Shown one piece after another: positions 46,801 to 58,580 of a DNA stretch of 64,000 nucleotides. Numbering within the stretch: the stretch's first letter is position 1; each line of letters opens with the position of its first letter. Source of the stretch: Delphinus delphis (lineage: Eukaryota > Chordata > Mammalia > Artiodactyla > Delphinidae); NCBI RefSeq assembly GCF_949987515.2, contig NC_082687.1:21064148-21128147 (forward strand), read 5' to 3'. Position numbers and translations under genes: made by a program. Below the pieces are notes generated by a model. The model was not told the origin of the DNA, did not search any database, and saw only the letters and a program-made list of their open reading frames with translations.

Positions 46801-47199
46801 TGTATTAGTTTGCTAGGGCTATCATAACAAAATACCACAGATTGGGAGGCTTAAACAACAGAAATGTTATTTTCTCACAGTTCTGGACGTGGAGGTCCAA
46901 GATCAAGGAGTTGGTGAGTTGGGTTTCTCCTGAGGCCTCTCTCCTGGGCTTGCAGACAGCCACCTTCTCACTGTGTCCTCACATGGCCTTTCCTCCTGTG
47001 GGTGTGCATCCCTGATGTCCTTTTATGTGTCCAAATTTTCTCTTCTCAGAAGGACACCAGTCAGATTGGATGAAGGCCTACCCTAACAGCTTCATTTTAA
47101 CTTCATCACCTCTGAAAAGGTCCTATCTCCAGATACAGTCCCATTCTGAGGGCTTCAACATATGAATTTTGGGAGAAGACACTATTTCAGCCCATAACA
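46801..47199 (-). mobile_element. MLT1-type MaLR LTR
   Basis: Begins TGTATTAGTTTGCTAGGGCT and ends CAGCCCATAACA, the reverse of a MaLR LTR, with 'cacagttctggacgtgg' and 'aggacaccagtcagattgg' between. Opposite in orientation to the LTR at 45838. Confidence 0.85.
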
Positions 47200-47254
47200 T
47201 GATCCAACATCATTCCCTGCATGGCTGATTAAGCCAATGGCTAAAGTCATCCTT

Positions 47255-47592
47255 TTTTAAAAAAAAAATTACTTATTCTATTTATTTATTTTTGGCTGTG
47301 TTGGGTCTTTGTTGCTGCGCGCGAGCTTTCTCTAGTTGCGGCGAGCGGGGGCTACTCTTTGTTGCAGTGCGCGGGCTTCTCACTGCGGTGGCTTCTCTTG
47401 TTGCTGAGCACAGGCTCTAGGTGCGCAGGCTACAGTAGTTGTGGCTCGCGGGCTCTAGAGCGCAGGCTCAGTAGTTGTGGCGCACGGGCTTAGTTGCTCC
47501 GCGGCATGTGGGATCTTCCCGGACCAGGGCTCGAACCTATGTCCCCTGCACTGGCAGGCGGATTCTTAACCACTGCGCCACCAGGGAAGTCC
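47255..47592 (-). mobile_element. CHR-type SINE, long form
   Basis: 338 bp with the extended body ('ttgggtctttgttgctgcg', 'gctctagagcgcaggctcag') and the head in reverse. The duplication CTAAAGTCATCCTT lies at 47241-47254 and 47593-47606. Confidence 0.94.
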
Positions 47593-47606
47593 CTAAAGTC
47601 ATCCTT

Positions 47607-48655
47607 AACTTATAAATCAATACAGCACACACTTGGTCTTGAAGCAAGTAGCTCAACAAATGCTATTTGGTACAGAGCTTAACAGCATATTTTTTAAAAA
47701 AGTGTTTGTCTCCCAATTTTAACCCCAAATTCAAAAGACACTTCATATCTGCCCCTGAACTATTAGCGAAGAAGTGTAGTCAGAGATGACTCCAAGCAAA
47801 GCCTCAGAAGTAGCCCGTCATGATTTAGAAGGCTCTGAAAAATGACCAGTTGTTCCCTTAAGTTTAGTAAATGTTACTTTACACTGATAATTCATGTGAC
47901 CTCAGAGAGACACAGAGGGAAAACCGAGGCACCGAGAGACTAGGGCTACAACCTAACTCAGAAAGCACAAGGAATGATAGAATTTCCTGCTCCAGCCCGA
48001 TGCCCCGTGCAATAAATCACTTTGCCTGTAACGGATTCAGAGTTTGTCAACTTTCTGTTCAAATTGTGGTGCACTGTAAATGTACTGTAACCGTGTAGAG
48101 TCGCAAGTGTGTATTTCAGTGGTTTTATCTTTCTTACCTCGCCATCCACATATTATTTATGCGGTTTCCATCATAACGCTACAGTGAAGTTTGCATAATA
48201 TTTTCTGTAACCACCTACTTTTGCATGGTTATGGCTCTCTAAAGTCCCCTGGGACAGATTTTTTTTCACCTCGGTCTCAGTTCTGAAGTAAATTTTTTTT
48301 GGTAACAACAAATGATGACTTTGGGGATATTTTGAAGTTATGTGAATGTAAAAAAAAAAGAAAGGAGGATTTTTTTACTTCAATGAATATTTTGTTACCT
48401 TTTGTCCAATCGAACACCACAAATCAAAAAGAGCTGAACATAATAAAGGCATCAAGGAAGGCAGTGTAATAGATTTCACTGAAGACTGCCCACACTGGCA
48501 GATTTAACTAAATGAGGTTTGCATTCACATGCTTATCAGTATTTAAAAATACCCTGAGTGCACACAACCGAAAACGTCAGGAAGTTGAAAAGCAAAACTG
48601 TGCATGTGGTGTTTTCCAGCTCTCACTGAAGCACGGCAATTAAACAAACTTAATT
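47607..48655. other. Unique-looking intron segment
   Basis: No gene or repeat was recognised. A-run at 48350-48358. Confidence 0.4.
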
Positions 48656-48659
48656 ATGT

Positions 48660-48790
48660 GATCCGGCAGCAGTGCCTTAACCTCTCTGGACCTCCGTTTC
48701 CTCAATTGTAAAAGGAGAGGGCTGGACTACCAGATCGCCAAGGCTTGCTCCAGCTCTATTTAGACTCTGGATTCAAATCAGTGACTCACT
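48660..48790 (+). mobile_element. MIR SINE fragment
   Basis: 'gtgccttaacctctctggacctccgtttcctc' then 'aattgtaaaaggagagggctgg' is MIR core sequence. Confidence 0.8.
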
Positions 48791-50486
48791 TTCAGAATCA
48801 CCCTGGAAGGCACTGTGAACTCAGAAGTGCAGCTGTATTTGGCAGGTAGTTACTGAGTAACTAAGAGCCTCATTTTAAGTCAGAGAGCAAGAATCCATTA
48901 CACCCTTCCGCAAATGTTTCCTGGCTTTAGTAAATTAGAAACAAAAATTACACTAAATATTAAATCAGAGATCTTTTAAAAAACCAGAAACCCAAGGGTG
49001 TAAATCACATGGTTCATTTAAAAGAATTTCTCACTTTATGATGGTCTGCTTGGTATCAGGTGCTGAGCTGGGTGCAGAAACAGGAAAGATGCAGAGGATC
49101 CTTGCTTTTAAAGAAATTCAGAGCCTGTTGCCATTCTCCTTTTGCTCCTAAGTATCTATTGGATACTTTCAGGAAATGCTCCTGTTGTGCTCGGTCGTTT
49201 GTCCGGACATAGACAACAGTGATGTTTCCATTCTGGTGACCAAAACTTGGTTAACTTTGCTAATTTACAGGATAATGCAAGCTGCTTCTTCATTTCCACC
49301 AGGAGTGATTTTTGAATAAATGACAGTAAATTACATGAAGAGTCAGTGGGTAACTGGATACTGCACCAGGTTACAGGGAGAAGCTGTCCACATTTTCTGG
49401 GCATGGATCATCGTGTATTTCACCTAGAAGATGCAGATGGGTGTGGGTCTAATCATAGGCTTAGAGTCACGGGCCCTGGGTCCTAGAATCACTTCTCTCA
49501 TGACCAAGCTGTGTGTTCTGTGGAAATCAGGTGACTATTCTCCACCTCCATTCTCTCCTGGACAAAATACTCTCTAAAAATCCCCTATAGATCTAACAGC
49601 CTAGAATTTTAATCTTTCTAGGTCAATTTGGATATAGTTGGAAGATGAGCCAACTGACATTTTAGGTTTCTTTTTAACCTTGTGGTTCTTTTCTAAAATA
49701 TGTAACTAATTCCTAGATTTGAAAGAATGAAAAAGTTTGTGACTATCGCTGTTTCTAAATACATTGTGTAGTAAAACCTAATTCAATTCCTGCTAACTTT
49801 GCCTTTAGCTGTAACTTGGCTAAGGGCCAACCTGATATTTCTCCTTATGTAAAAAAAAAGAGCTCACTATATAAAAGAATAGGTGTAATAAAGATTATAA
49901 GGGGAATGCTTAAGCTACTTAAGACAGAAATGGGTTTCATGGACTCAAGGACTCAGGAGACTCAAATTTAAATAAACGATTGATACAGGTATTATGATTC
50001 CTTTTCATATATTAATTAAAGTAATTCCCGAGGATGCTTGTTTACTAACAGTTTGATGGTCTAGTTTGAATTGCAGCTGTTACTTTTAAATATATCACAG
50101 GTAGTATATATTTACTACTTCAATTCTTCTCAATTTGGGCAACAGTTTGCTCAAATTAGTTTAAATTAGGGAGAGTCGATTGTATTCATAAACTCCTCAT
50201 CTAAATGGCAGAAATGATGACTATAAAATTCATCTTAGCTTTGTTGGAATTCTGAAGCTTACCATTTAGTCTGAGACTCATAAAGTATGAACATGGAATG
50301 ATTAATGGCCATTGTTGAGTTCTTACAGCTGTAACTTATCAGAATATGTATACGCTAATACTGTACCCATGGTAATTATCTCATTACTATGAAGTGTCAC
50401 AGAAATGCATTATGCGAAGTACACGTTGAATCCCATTTAGCAATTTCTTTCTATGTTTAAAACCCCGAAGCTTAGTGTTCGCTAAT
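48791..50486. other. Intron segment with one MIR piece
   Basis: A MIR-like stretch at about 49455-49600 (plus strand: 'atagctgtgt'-type spacing, 'ctccacctccattctctcctgg'). The rest is AT-rich and unrecognised. Confidence 0.4.
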
Positions 50487-50565
50487 AGTTGGAGCTTTGT
50501 ATGCAAGTTGGGGGCTTTGCAAGAGAGTTGGGGGCTTTGCAGGGAATTGGGGGCTTGGCATGGGA
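50487..50565. repeat. Minisatellite, about 4 units of about 20 bp
   Basis: Unit AGTTGGGGGCTTTGC plus five variable bases: a diverged first unit, two exact cores at 50506-50520 and 50526-50540, and a diverged fourth. Confidence 0.8.
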
Positions 50566-50570
50566 GTCAC

Positions 50571-50740
50571 GCACGTGAGCTGCAGATCCCAGGCAGAACC
50601 ATCACCAGCTCTGTGCCTCTGGTCTCTCTTTGAAACTTTTCTGCACCTTAATTTCTCATTTGAAAATGGGCATATTCGTGCATGACCCCTACTATACCTC
50701 ATGGAAAGGATTAAGCAGATTAAGTCCATAAAACAGTGGG
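50571..50740 (+). mobile_element. MIR-like fragment
   Basis: 'cctctggtctctctttgaaac', 'ctcatttgaaaatgggcatatt' and 'catggaaaggattaagcagatt' follow a MIR. Confidence 0.6.
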
Positions 50741-51153
50741 TCACTAGGAGGAAAGGCATTAACGAAATTACTCAGCACACTGCAGTGGTGACTTCTCCAA
50801 CTGCATGAATATTTAATAAGCAGGTACACATAACACTTGACATTTCTGTGGAGCTTTTCATGCAAGCATCTTAACATCACTTAAGGAAAAAGAAATGCAT
50901 GGCAACAATGATCAGAGATCTGAGAAGTGTCAGCTCATTGGCCAGAGAGGGTAGAGACACAGAAGCTTTGTTTCTAACACCAGAGTGTTCAAAAGGAGTA
51001 GGGCATCGAGATCCAGTTGTTATCACATAAACCTGAAGATAGGGCCTTAGAAATAAGGCGATGTTTATTTGAGTCACCCATCCATACATCTGAGGTGGCC
51101 TGAACAACGTGAGAGCAAAAATTCCCAAAGAAAGTGAACACGTGGTTGGAGAT
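50741..51153. other. Unrecognised intron segment
   Basis: No gene or repeat was recognised. Confidence 0.4.
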
Positions 51154-51163
51154 GGGCCCTCTT

Positions 51164-51512
51164 TTTAAAATTAATTAATTAATTAATTTTTTGGCTTTGT
51201 TGGGTCTTTGTTGCTGAGTGTGGGCTTTTCTCTGGTTGCGGCAAGCGGGGGCTACTCTTCGTTGTGGCACGCGGGCTTCTCACTGTGGTGGCTTCTCGTT
51301 GCGGAGCATGGGCTCTAGGCACACGGGCTTCAGTAGTTGTAGCACGCGGGCTCAGTAGCTGTGGCTCACAGGCTCTAGAGCGCAGGCTCAGTAGTTGTGG
51401 CACACGGGCTTAGTTGCTCCGCGGCACATGGGATCTTCCCGGACCAGGGCTTGAACCTGTGTCCCCTGCATTGGCAGGCGGATTCTTAACAGTGCGCCTC
51501 CAGGGAAGCCCC
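51164..51512 (-). mobile_element. CHR-type SINE, long form
   Basis: Extended body and reversed head. GGGCCCTCTT occurs at 51154-51163 and 51513-51522. Confidence 0.94.
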
Positions 51513-51724
51513 GGGCCCTCTTAATTAGATGAGAGCAGTCAGCAAAGAGACAAAGAAGCAGTATCAGTGAGAGATTAAAATAAAACATCAGGAAAGTAGG
51601 ACAGAGCAAAGAAGAACAATTTGTGGTCAGATTTGTCACATCAGTTGCAGCTTTGAAATGAGACCTAAGAGACCATTAAATTAGTACCAGAGTAATTCAG
51701 TGGGAATCTAAGAAAGGGTTCCTC

Positions 51725-51888
51725 CAGGACACCCAGCAGCATCAATATCACCAGGGAACTTGATGGAGATGCAAATTCTCGGCTAGTTCCCCAGACTTCT
51801 GATCAGAAACTCGGAAGGCGGGGCCCAGAGTCTGTTTCAATCAGCCCTCCAAGTGATTCTCCTGGGCTGAGAATCCTTGTTCAAGAAC
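51725..51888 (-). mobile_element. MER5A-like hAT transposon
   Basis: 'cagcatcaatatcaccagggaacttg', 'gatgcaaattctcggc', 'gatcagaaactcgg' and 'ccctccaagtgattctcc' match MER5A. Confidence 0.8.
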
Positions 51889-51894
51889 AGTGCA

Positions 51895-52480
51895 GCCTGT
51901 CCAGCAGAACTTGCTGAGAGGATGGAGATGTTCCGTATCTACGTTATCCAATACATTAGTCTCAAGCTGCATGTGGCTGTTGTGTACTTGAAATGTGGCT
52001 AGTGCTACTGAGGAACCAATTTTTAAATTTTGTTCATTTTAATTAAATTTAAAAGAACTGGGCTTCCCTGGTGGCACAGTGGTTGAGAATCTGCCTGCCA
52101 ATACAGGGGACACGGGTTCGAGCCCCTGTCCGGGAAGATCCCACATGCCACAGAGCAACTAAACCCGGGCGTCACAACTACTGAGCTTGTGCTCTAGAGC
52201 CCGCGAGCCACAACTACTGAGCCCGTGAGCCACAACTACTGAAGCCCATGTGCCTAGAGCCCGTGCTCCGCAGCTAGAGAAGCCACTGCAGTGAGAAGCC
52301 TGCACGCCGCAACGAAGAGTAGCCCCCTCTTGCCACAACTAGAGAAAGCCCACGTGTAGCAACAAAGACCCAACGCAGCCAAAAATAAATAAATTAATTA
52401 ATTAAAAAAAAAAAAGAGCTGCATGCAACTAGGGGCTACTTTATTGGATAGCAAAGTTCTAGAATGCTGCTGTGAATGAA
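51895..52480. mobile_element. MER3-like hAT transposon, split by a SINE
   Basis: 'catgtggctgttgtgtacttgaaatgtggctagtgc' on the left and 'ctaggggctactttattggatagcaaag' on the right are the two halves of one element, separated by the SINE at 52061-52411. Confidence 0.7.
52061..52411 (+). mobile_element. CHR-type SINE, long form
   Basis: Head GGCTTCCCTGGTGGCACAG, extended body and a TAAATAAATTAATTAATTAAA tail. Duplication AAAAGAACTG before and AAAAGAGCTG after (one mismatch). Confidence 0.93.
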
Positions 52481-52734
52481 TGCCAGGTTTTTGGTCAGTA
52501 AGAGAAGCAAATGGTGAAGAATGGAGATGCTGTCTGTGACCCTTCTACAGAAGAAATCTCATTTGGAAAAGTTGGAGGGAAAGAGGCATCATGGCTTGTA
52601 TGTGAGGAGGTGAAGTCAAGGTTTTTCAGGAAAAGGAAATCCTGAGTGGGTTCAAAGGTGAAGAAAATCAGAGGGCAGGAGAGGTGGACATTAAGAAAGG
52701 AGGGACACATGAAAAATTGTGTTGCAAATGTCTA

Positions 52735-53340
52735 ATTGTGCTAAAATACCATAATATAAAATTTACCGTCTTAACCATTTTTAAGGGTACAGTTGAGCGG
52801 TATTAAGTCCTTTTACACTGTTGTACAACCGTCTCCACCATCCGTCTCCAGAACTCTTTTCTCTTGCAAAACTGAAACTCTATACCCATTAAACAATAAC
52901 TCCTTATACCCCCTCCTCAGGCCCTGGCAACCAGCATTCTGCTTTCTGTCTCTATGAATGCAACTACTCTAGATAGCTCATAAAAGTAGAATCATGTCTT
53001 TTTGTGACTGGACTATTTCATTTAGTATAATATTCTCAACGTTCATCCATGTTGTAGCATGTGTCAGAATTTCCTTCCTTTTTAAAGCTGAATAATATTC
53101 CATTACATGTATATACTTATCTGTCCATAGACGTTTGGGGTGCTTCCACCTTTGGCTGTTGTGAATAGTGCCTCTATGGAGATGGGTTCATAAGTATCTC
53201 GAGACCTTGCTTTCAATTCCTTTGGGTAAGTACCCAGAAATGGAATTGCTGGATCATATGGTAGTTCTACTTTTAATTTTTTTGAGGAACCACCATATTG
53301 TTTCCCACAGAGCTATACTATTTTACATTCCCATCGAGAT
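52735..53340 (-). mobile_element. Old L1 3'-region fragment
   Basis: 'aaatttaccgtcttaaccatttttaaggg', 'tgaataatattccatta' and 'ccatattgtttcccacagagc' are L1 3' UTR and ORF2-end phrases in reverse. Confidence 0.75.
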
Positions 53341-53603
53341 ATTTGCTTTTGAACCAATGAAGAATGGCACATCGGAGCCATCAAAAGACGGCTCTAAAGA
53401 CAAGCGTGGGGAAGAGGTATGTTGAGATGGAAGTGTTGGGGGGGAGGGGCGTGTGGACAAGGCTGCTCGGCTCTAATGGTTTCAATTTTTTCACTGAAGT
53501 TGATGCAAGGACCTCACCTCCAAGGAAGAACACTGCTAAGGAAAAACCAAGGGCTTGAGGAAAGAAGTGAATGAAGGTGTGTAAAGTTAGTCCTTCATAA
53601 GAG

Positions 53604-53645
53604 AATAACAGGATGAATGGATAAAGAAGATGTTGTATGCGTATG

Positions 53646-53701
<56 letters not shown>

Positions 53702-54172
53702 CACACACCACGACAGAATACTACTCAGCCATAAAAGATAATAAAAGAATGCCATTTGCAGCAACATGGATGAACCTAGAGATGATCATACTAAGTGAAG
53801 TAAGTCAGACAGAGAAAGACAAATATCATGTGATATCACTTATATGTGGAATCTAAAAACTGATACAAATGAACTTACTTACAAAACAGAAACGGACTCA
53901 CAGACATAGAAAACAAACTAATGGTTACCAAAGGGGAAGGGCGGGTAGGGATAAATTAGGAATTCGGGATTAACAGATACAAACTACTATACATAAAATA
54001 GATAAACAACAAGGACCTACTGTATAGCACAAGGAATTACATTCAGTACCTTGTAATAACCTATAATGGAAAAGAATCTGAAAAAGAATACGTATATATA
54101 TAACTGAATCACTTTGCTGTACACCTGAAACATTCTAAATCAACTAAACTTCAATAAAAAAAATTAAAAAGA
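53604..54172 (+). mobile_element. 5'-truncated L1, with (TA)n
   Basis: ORF2-end frame (TTEYYSAIKDNKRMPFAATW) then an older 3' UTR type ('ggaatctaaaaactgatacaaatgaac', 'ctgtatagcacaaggaa'), ending 'cttcaataaaaaaaatt'. Confidence 0.88.
53651..53697. repeat. (TA)n microsatellite
   Basis: About 23 uninterrupted TA units inside the L1 fragment. Confidence 0.97.
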
Positions 54173-54223
54173 GCGGAACAGGGAAACTTTCCCAGGGCTC
54201 TGAAGCAGAGGTATAGCCAGGGC

Positions 54224-54681
54224 TGTTACAGGACTGAATTGTGCTTCCAACCAAAAGATATGTTGAAGTCCTACCCACAGGACCTCAGAATGTGACTTTA
54301 TTTGGAAACAGAGTCACTGCAGATGTAATTGTTACGATGAGGTCATACTGGAGTAGACTGGTTCCTCGTCCAACAGGAGTGGTATCATTCTTATAAGAAG
54401 ATGAAAATGTGAAGGCGTGGAGACACACAGGGAGAATGCGACGTGATGGCAGACGCAGAGGTTGGAATTATGTCGCTGCAAGCCAAGGAATGCCAAAGAA
54501 TGCTAGCAAACCATGAGAAGCTAGGAGGAGGCAGGGAAAGATTCCATGCAGAGTCTCAGAGGGCCTGCTGACACCTTGATTCTGGACTTCCAGGCTCCAG
54601 GGCTGTGAGACAATAAATCTCTGGTGCTTTCAGCCACCTAGTCTGTAGTACTTCATCATGGCAGCCCTAGGAACTAATACA
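54224..54681 (+). mobile_element. MLT1-type MaLR LTR
   Basis: TGTTACAGGACTGAATTGTG to GGAACTAATACA, 458 bp, with the polyadenylation region 'gagacaataaatctctgg'. A near-complete solo LTR. Confidence 0.88.
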
Positions 54682-55149
54682 GCTGCAGAGTATGAATCTG
54701 CAATAGGCCAAGGTCATCCCATGCCAAGGTCAAAATGAGTACCTCCAAATTACTTTGCGTCCCACCTACCAGCAATATGCTTTCTGATATACTGCAGTAA
54801 TACAGGTCATCAGTCAATGTAACATATATTTTGAATCACAGTTCTCGCTAAAAGATTTTCTTTCTGTCAGGAACAAATGGTGCCTGCAGATAAATTGTAT
54901 GCCTCTAAGAACCAAGGGAGGAAAGAAATCCCAGAATCTTAGGGGAGGAGCACGTGGAGTAGATGTGTACAAGCAGTACCTCGGGGCTGTCATTACCTGG
55001 AATTCTTCTTGAATTAATTCATTCAGACAAGCTTGTTAAAACAATTAGAGGCTTGCAAACTTTACGGGGAGGTGGGGAGATAAGGAAAGCATCCTTATCT
55101 CTTGCTCAGTGGTACATACCATTACAGCCAGCAATGGCCGCATCAGCAC
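54682..55149. other. Unrecognised intron segment
   Basis: No gene or repeat was recognised. Confidence 0.4.
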
Positions 55150-55345
55150 AGCACACGCATGGGCTTTGGGTTTAGACTAACAGCTGTCCTTCCAGCTCCC
55201 TCACTAACTGTCCAACTTTGCACAAATCACTGAATCTCAGTGAGCTTGTCTCCTTATATAAAATGTAGATAACACATGGGACTGCTTTGAGATCGTGTCT
55301 TTGAAAGTACCTAACAAAGTGCCTGGCCCCCTAATAATAGGTTCT
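55150..55345 (+). mobile_element. MIR SINE fragment
   Basis: 'ttgcacaaatcactgaatctcagtgagc' and 'taataataggttctcattccc' with the MIR spacing. Confidence 0.7.
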
Positions 55346-55374
55346 CATTCCCTTGCTGTCCCTAGTTATGCTGT

Positions 55375-55500
55375 CCAAGAAGGCAGCCCTGAGACACCTG
55401 TGGTTACTGAGCACTTGAAATGCAGCTACTGCAAGGATGAAATTGAAATTTTAATTAAATTTAATTTTAATTAATTTAGATTTAAATGTAAAAACTGAAG
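55375..55500. mobile_element. MER3-like hAT fragment
   Basis: 'gtggttactgagcacttgaaatgcagctac' followed by AT-rich 'ttaattaaatttaattttaatt' resembles the other MER3-like elements here. Confidence 0.55.
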
Positions 55501-55954
55501 CAGTGTAAAATTTTTCTGGTAAATACAACTTTAGCATAATGGTAGGAATACACTTCACTTGGATTACGGCATCGCATAAGATACAGTATTACTATTACGT
55601 GTGTGTATCAGGCACCAGCATCATTTCTAATGCTGCACATAAACGCTGTCACTGATCCAGCCAGTGGACATCCTGATTCATTTCCCCTGAATTTTTTTTT
55701 CTGGGCTATAATTCTTAGTATGGCTCTTGCTTCATCTGTAAAAATCAAAGACTTTTCTAATTTTTTAAAATTCATAAGTTTGTCTGCTTTTGCTGACTTT
55801 GGTCTTTAAATGCCAATGATTTGGGGAAAACAGTAGTACAATTATTTTCCTACTTTTACACTCGAGTTTTATGGCAAAAGTCAGCATTAAGGTGACGAGT
55901 GCCTAGAGATTAAGTCATTTAAGAAAAAGTTGCCTGATATATCCAGACAAAACT
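55501..55954. other. Unrecognised intron segment
   Basis: AT-rich, no assignment. Confidence 0.4.
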
Positions 55955-56772
55955 ATAATTCAAAAAGATACATGCACCCCTATGTTCATAGCAGTACTAT
56001 TCACAATAGCCAAGACATGGAAACAACCTAAATGTCCATTGACAGATGAATGGATAAAGAAGATGTGGTATACATACACAATGAAATACTACTCAGCCAT
56101 AAAAAAGAATGAAATACTGCCATTTGCAGCAACATGGATGCAACTAGAATATTATCATACTAAGTGAAGTAAGTCAGAAAGAGAAAGACAAACACTATAT
56201 GATATCATTTATATGTGGAATCTAAAATATGACACAAACGAACCTATCTACAAAGCAGAAACAGACTCACAGACATAGAGAACAGACTTGTGGTTGCCAA
56301 GGAGGAGGTGGGTGGGGAGGGATGGCGTGGGAGTTTGGGGTTAGTGGATGTAAGCTATTATATACAGCATGGATAAACGAGGTCCTACTGTATAGCACAG
56401 GGAACTCTATTCAATATCCTGTGATAAACCATAATGGAAAAGAATATTTAAAAAAAAGAATATAGGGCTTCCCTGGTGGCGCAGTGGTTGAGAGTCCGCC
56501 TCCCGATGCAGGGGACACGGGTTCGTGCCCTGGTCCGGGAAGATCCCACATGCCGCGGAGCGGCTGGGCCCGTGAGCCATGGCCGCTGAGCCTGCGCGTC
56601 CGGAGCCTGTGCTCCGCAACGGGAGAAGCCACAACAGTGAGAGGCCCGCGTACCGCAAAAAAAAAAGAAAAAAAAAAAAAGAATATATATATGTATAACT
56701 GAATCACTTTGCTGTACAGCAGAAATTAGTACAACATTGTAAATCAACTATACTTCAATTAAAAAAAAAAAG
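55955..56772 (+). mobile_element. 5'-truncated L1, split by a SINE
   Basis: ORF2-end frame ([20 protein letters not shown]), then a 3' UTR interrupted by the SINE at 56465-56673 and resuming with 'tgaatcactttgctgtacagcag' to an A-tail. Confidence 0.92.
56465..56673 (+). mobile_element. CHR-type SINE nested in L1
   Basis: Complete unit. The flanking AAAAAAGAATATA before (56452-56464) and after the tail shows insertion into the L1 3' UTR. Confidence 0.94.
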
Positions 56773-58379
56773 GTGCTTTATTATGAATCCTGGGTGAGTC
56801 TATGCCAGAGGCAGATGTACAGTGGTTGTGAGAGCTGACGGGTGTAGGGTCAGCACTGCCACTGACTGCAGCACAAGACAAGGGTTGAAATCCTTCAAAT
56901 GTCCTACCAGAAGAGTCTGTCTGGCGCACCTTGTAAGGGGAGCTCGGCCATGGCTGACGTGGAAGCGATGTGGGTTATTTGGTTGAGTAGGATAACCTTG
57001 AGTGTTTGCCAAGTCAAGACACAAGTCATAAAAACAAAGTCTTTCCCTTGCTGCCTACTTGTCCTCCTCCCTTGAAAACATACCTCTTGCTTTTGTTAAA
57101 ATTCACCTACATCCTAGTAAAAGATGAAGAGCTATGAACTGCAGTTATAAAGAAAAAAAATCCAGAAACATCTCAAGTTTTAAATTTCTTGACAAGAAAT
57201 GTATCCAGTTAACAAACTCCCTCCTGTCTTGGCTTCCTTCCACAGCCCCTCACATTAAGAAAAGAAAAAAAAAAAAGCAATTAGACTCTGGCTTGTCGCG
57301 AAATGCACACAGTAAAAGTATCACTGTTCCAAAATTCCAAAGCAATTTCACAATCCTAATGAAATGAGGGAGGAAATGGTTTTTTCTTGAAGTGTTGAAA
57401 ACAATCACCCCATTGCTATGTGGAGTATCTTTATAAACTGTAAAGGGATTTGCAAAAATTAGGTTGTTCCTTCAACACACACTCACTGAGCATCATTTAT
57501 GCACCAGGCGCCACACGAGAAGCTGGGGATACAAAGATGAATAGGACGTGAGCAGTCTGGAAGAGCTGACAGCAGAGGGAGAGAGTCATGATTATTACTC
57601 ATTATAACGTGGCCAGGCTTCCCATGCCCTCTTCCTACCTCTAGCTCCAGGAACCTTGATTTTAATTCACAAAGAACCATACTGTGGAGAGAGGGGAAAA
57701 AAGAAAAAGAAAATGACCACAGTAATGCCTGTAAAGGTGGCAGGTCTCTCTAGAAATATAGCTACTCTGTGAGTTTAGACCTCCTTTAAACGAAGGGTGA
57801 GGAAAGAACACAGCAAAACGCCTAAGCAAACTGTACCAGGCCCAACCACAACAGACACCTAGGGCTAGACGAGAGGAATTCAAAACAAATTGGGAAATAA
57901 AATCATATACTGTGTAAAAATCAGTTAAAAAGGAAAACGAAACAACCCGGAATAGAGTGAACAACATCTTTCTCTCCTTGTCCTTTGCAGAATTGCCCCA
58001 GAGTCACATCCGAAGAAAGACATTACCTTCAGCTCCACTGGAAACGTGAGGTTTCACAAAGTAATCCAAGTTTGGAATTGATAACCCAATTTCTACATAT
58101 TTTGGTTTTAACTCAGATGAAACAACTCAAATATCCAAACTCAGGTTTTCCTGATGTGATTTTATGCCTGCTTAGAATCAGAGGCTATGGAGAAAAGTAT
58201 ATACACAATAAATCTAAAATCATTCAATTACCTTAAGTCAATTGGGAGGCTTATATTTACTGAGAATAGGCATTTGACTCCCACAGTACAAAGACAAGCA
58301 AATGGCTCCCATGTTGCAAAATCATTCTAAGTAGGTTATTACTCTGTGCTCGGTTGTTCAAGGGGCAAGGAGAAAGGCT
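56773..58379. other. Intron segment, weak L2-like piece
   Basis: A possible L2/MIR remnant at 57465-57560 ('ctgagcatcatttatgcaccaggcg'). Otherwise unrecognised. Confidence 0.4.
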
Positions 58380-58580
58380 TGGGAGCTTGATCAGGAAAAT
58401 GCTACATCTGTCAGCTGGCAGCAACAGCGCGCCGACACAGCCTCTTGAATGGACTGCCGAATGAGCATCAGCTCACAGGAAGGGAAGAATTCAGCCCCTC
58501 TTGGGAAACAGATTCATGCTGCAAAATGAGTCAAGTTAATTTCCTTCAGTTAATTAAGCCGGTTTCCTTATTAGCAAAGG
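58380..58580. other. Unique intronic block, candidate enhancer
   Basis: No repeat recognised. Contains TCAGCTGGCAG, TGAGTCA (58527-58533) and TTAATTAA (58550-58557), followed by CGGTTTCCTT. Function is only a guess. Confidence 0.35.
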
